Assembly (NCBI GenBank): GCA_900549495.1
Contig: UROL01000094.1
Location: forward strand, 1-6,994
Origin: an uncultured Eubacteriales bacterium
GTDB taxonomy: Bacteria; Bacillota; Clostridia; Oscillospirales; Oscillospiraceae
Length of the DNA stretch: 6,994 bases
Reading direction: 5' to 3'
Position numbers and translations under genes: made by a program
Notes under the pieces: model-generated
The model's database searches: none
What the model was told of the DNA's origin: nothing
The model's input: only the letters and a program-made list of their open reading frames with translations
Shown: piece after piece, positions 6,361-6,994 of the stretch
Layout: each line of letters opens with the position of its first letter
How positions within the stretch are numbered: position 1 is the stretch's first letter

Positions 6361-6957
6361 ATGAATATTTTGATTACCAATGACGACGGCATCAATGCCC
6401 AGGGCATTTCCGTTCTGGCCCAGGCCGCTGCCGATTTCGGAGATGTGACGGTGGTGGCCCCGGCGGAGCAGTGCAGCGCCATGTCCCACCGGATTACCCT
6501 GTCCCGGCGGATGCGGATTGAAAAGCGGGGGATGGATATCCCCCACGTCACCGCCTATGCTCTGGACGGCACCCCGGCGGACTGCGTGAAGGCCGCTCTG
6601 GATGCCATTTTGCAGGGGAAGCCCGACGTGGTGCTCTCCGGCATCAACCACGGCTACAACGTGGGCTTTGACGTGGCCTATTCCGGCACCGTGGGGGCAG
6701 CCATGGAGGCGGTGATGAGCGGCATCCCCGCCATTGCCCTGTCCCAGAACGATGTGGGCAGCTTCGACGTGGCCCGGCAATACCTGCACCGGATTCTGGA
6801 GGAGCTGCTCCCCACCGCTCCCTCGGACAGGGAAATTTGGAATGTAAATTTCCCCACCGAGCACTGCAACGGCATCCTGCGGGACCGCACCGTCTCCGTA
6901 GGCGGCTACTACAACGGCACCATGTATGTGGCGGAGGAGGACGGCGAGATGCACGTC
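6361..6957 (+). CDS. surE: SurE 5'/3'-nucleotidase, 3' end missing
   Basis: SurE is a cytoplasmic metal-dependent phosphatase acting on 5'- and 3'-nucleoside monophosphates and, in some species, short polyphosphate. AAAGGAG at 6348-6354 stands 6 nt before the ATG and overlaps the stop of the preceding gene. The protein opens with the diagnostic MNILITNDDG; Asp8 and Asp9 bind the metal, with Ser39 in APAEQCSAMSH and Asn96 in LSGINHGYN. Further family segments are LDGTPADCVKAAL (68-80) and YSGTVGAAMEA (107-117). Genomic sequence supports 199 residues, ending EDGEMHV; the family has about 250, so roughly 50 C-terminal residues are lost. The apparent last residues LSLIHI and the TGA at 6976-6978 are encoded by sequencing adapter and must not be annotated. 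It pairs with the upstream 5'-nucleotidase in a likely nucleotide-phosphate salvage unit. Confidence 0.95.
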
Positions 6958-6994
6958 CTGTCTCTTATACACATCTGACGCTGCCGACGAATAG
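6958..6994. other. Illumina Nextera transposase adapter left at the contig end
   Basis: Bases 6958-6976 read CTGTCTCTTATACACATCT, the reverse complement of the Tn5 mosaic end used in Nextera libraries, and 6977-6990 read GACGCTGCCGACGA, the adjoining adapter arm. The final ATAG (6991-6994) falls where the index begins and fits the start of the reverse complement of an i5 index such as CTCTCTAT. This is library sequence, not a mobile element of the organism. Confidence 0.98.

Noticed and set aside
6958..6976. A real Tn5 or IS50 end, indicating a natural mobile element.
   Set aside because: The mosaic end is followed directly by the synthetic Nextera arm, and the contig stops within the index position; no target duplication or transposase is present.

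Overview
The window looks like one short contig from a GC-rich Clostridia-type bacterium, most likely a gut Oscillospiraceae/Ruminococcaceae relative. That placement is inferred from strong AGGAG-type ribosome sites, G/C-rich third positions and protein style; there is no rRNA or marker gene to fix it. All genes lie on the + strand.

Layout: (1) 2-1192 is the 3' part of a MATE-family multidrug/sodium antiporter, cut by the left edge. (2) 1193-1331 is an AT-rich intergenic region with a near-consensus promoter and a row of 10-11 bp spaced repeats resembling a Pho box. (3) 1332-2039 is a PhnD-type substrate-binding protein with its own promoter and a strong terminator, but it is shorter than its family. 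(4) 2122-4716 is a second transcription unit, phnC-phnE-phnE: ATPase plus two permeases of a phosphonate/phosphite/phosphate ABC importer. phnC is interrupted by one in-frame TAG. (5) 4838-6349 is a UshA/YunD-like metallophosphatase/5'-nucleotidase without a signal peptide, preceded by hairpins. (6) From 6361 there is surE, a 5'/3'-nucleotidase. (7) From 6958 to the end the sequence is not genomic: it is an Illumina Nextera transposase adapter, so the apparent surE stop is artificial.

How the genes fit together: PhnD captures a phosphorus compound outside the cell, PhnC and two PhnE permeases import it, and two cytoplasmic phosphatases release phosphate from nucleotides or related esters. No C-P lyase or phosphonatase gene is present, so the importer may serve phosphate, phosphite or an organophosphate rather than true phosphonates. 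The PhnD shortening and the phnC stop suggest either a decaying transporter in this strain or assembly/sequencing errors.

I found no previously undescribed system. The strongest observations are the adapter tail, the phnC amber codon, the probable internal deletion in phnD and the repeat array at the phnD promoter.
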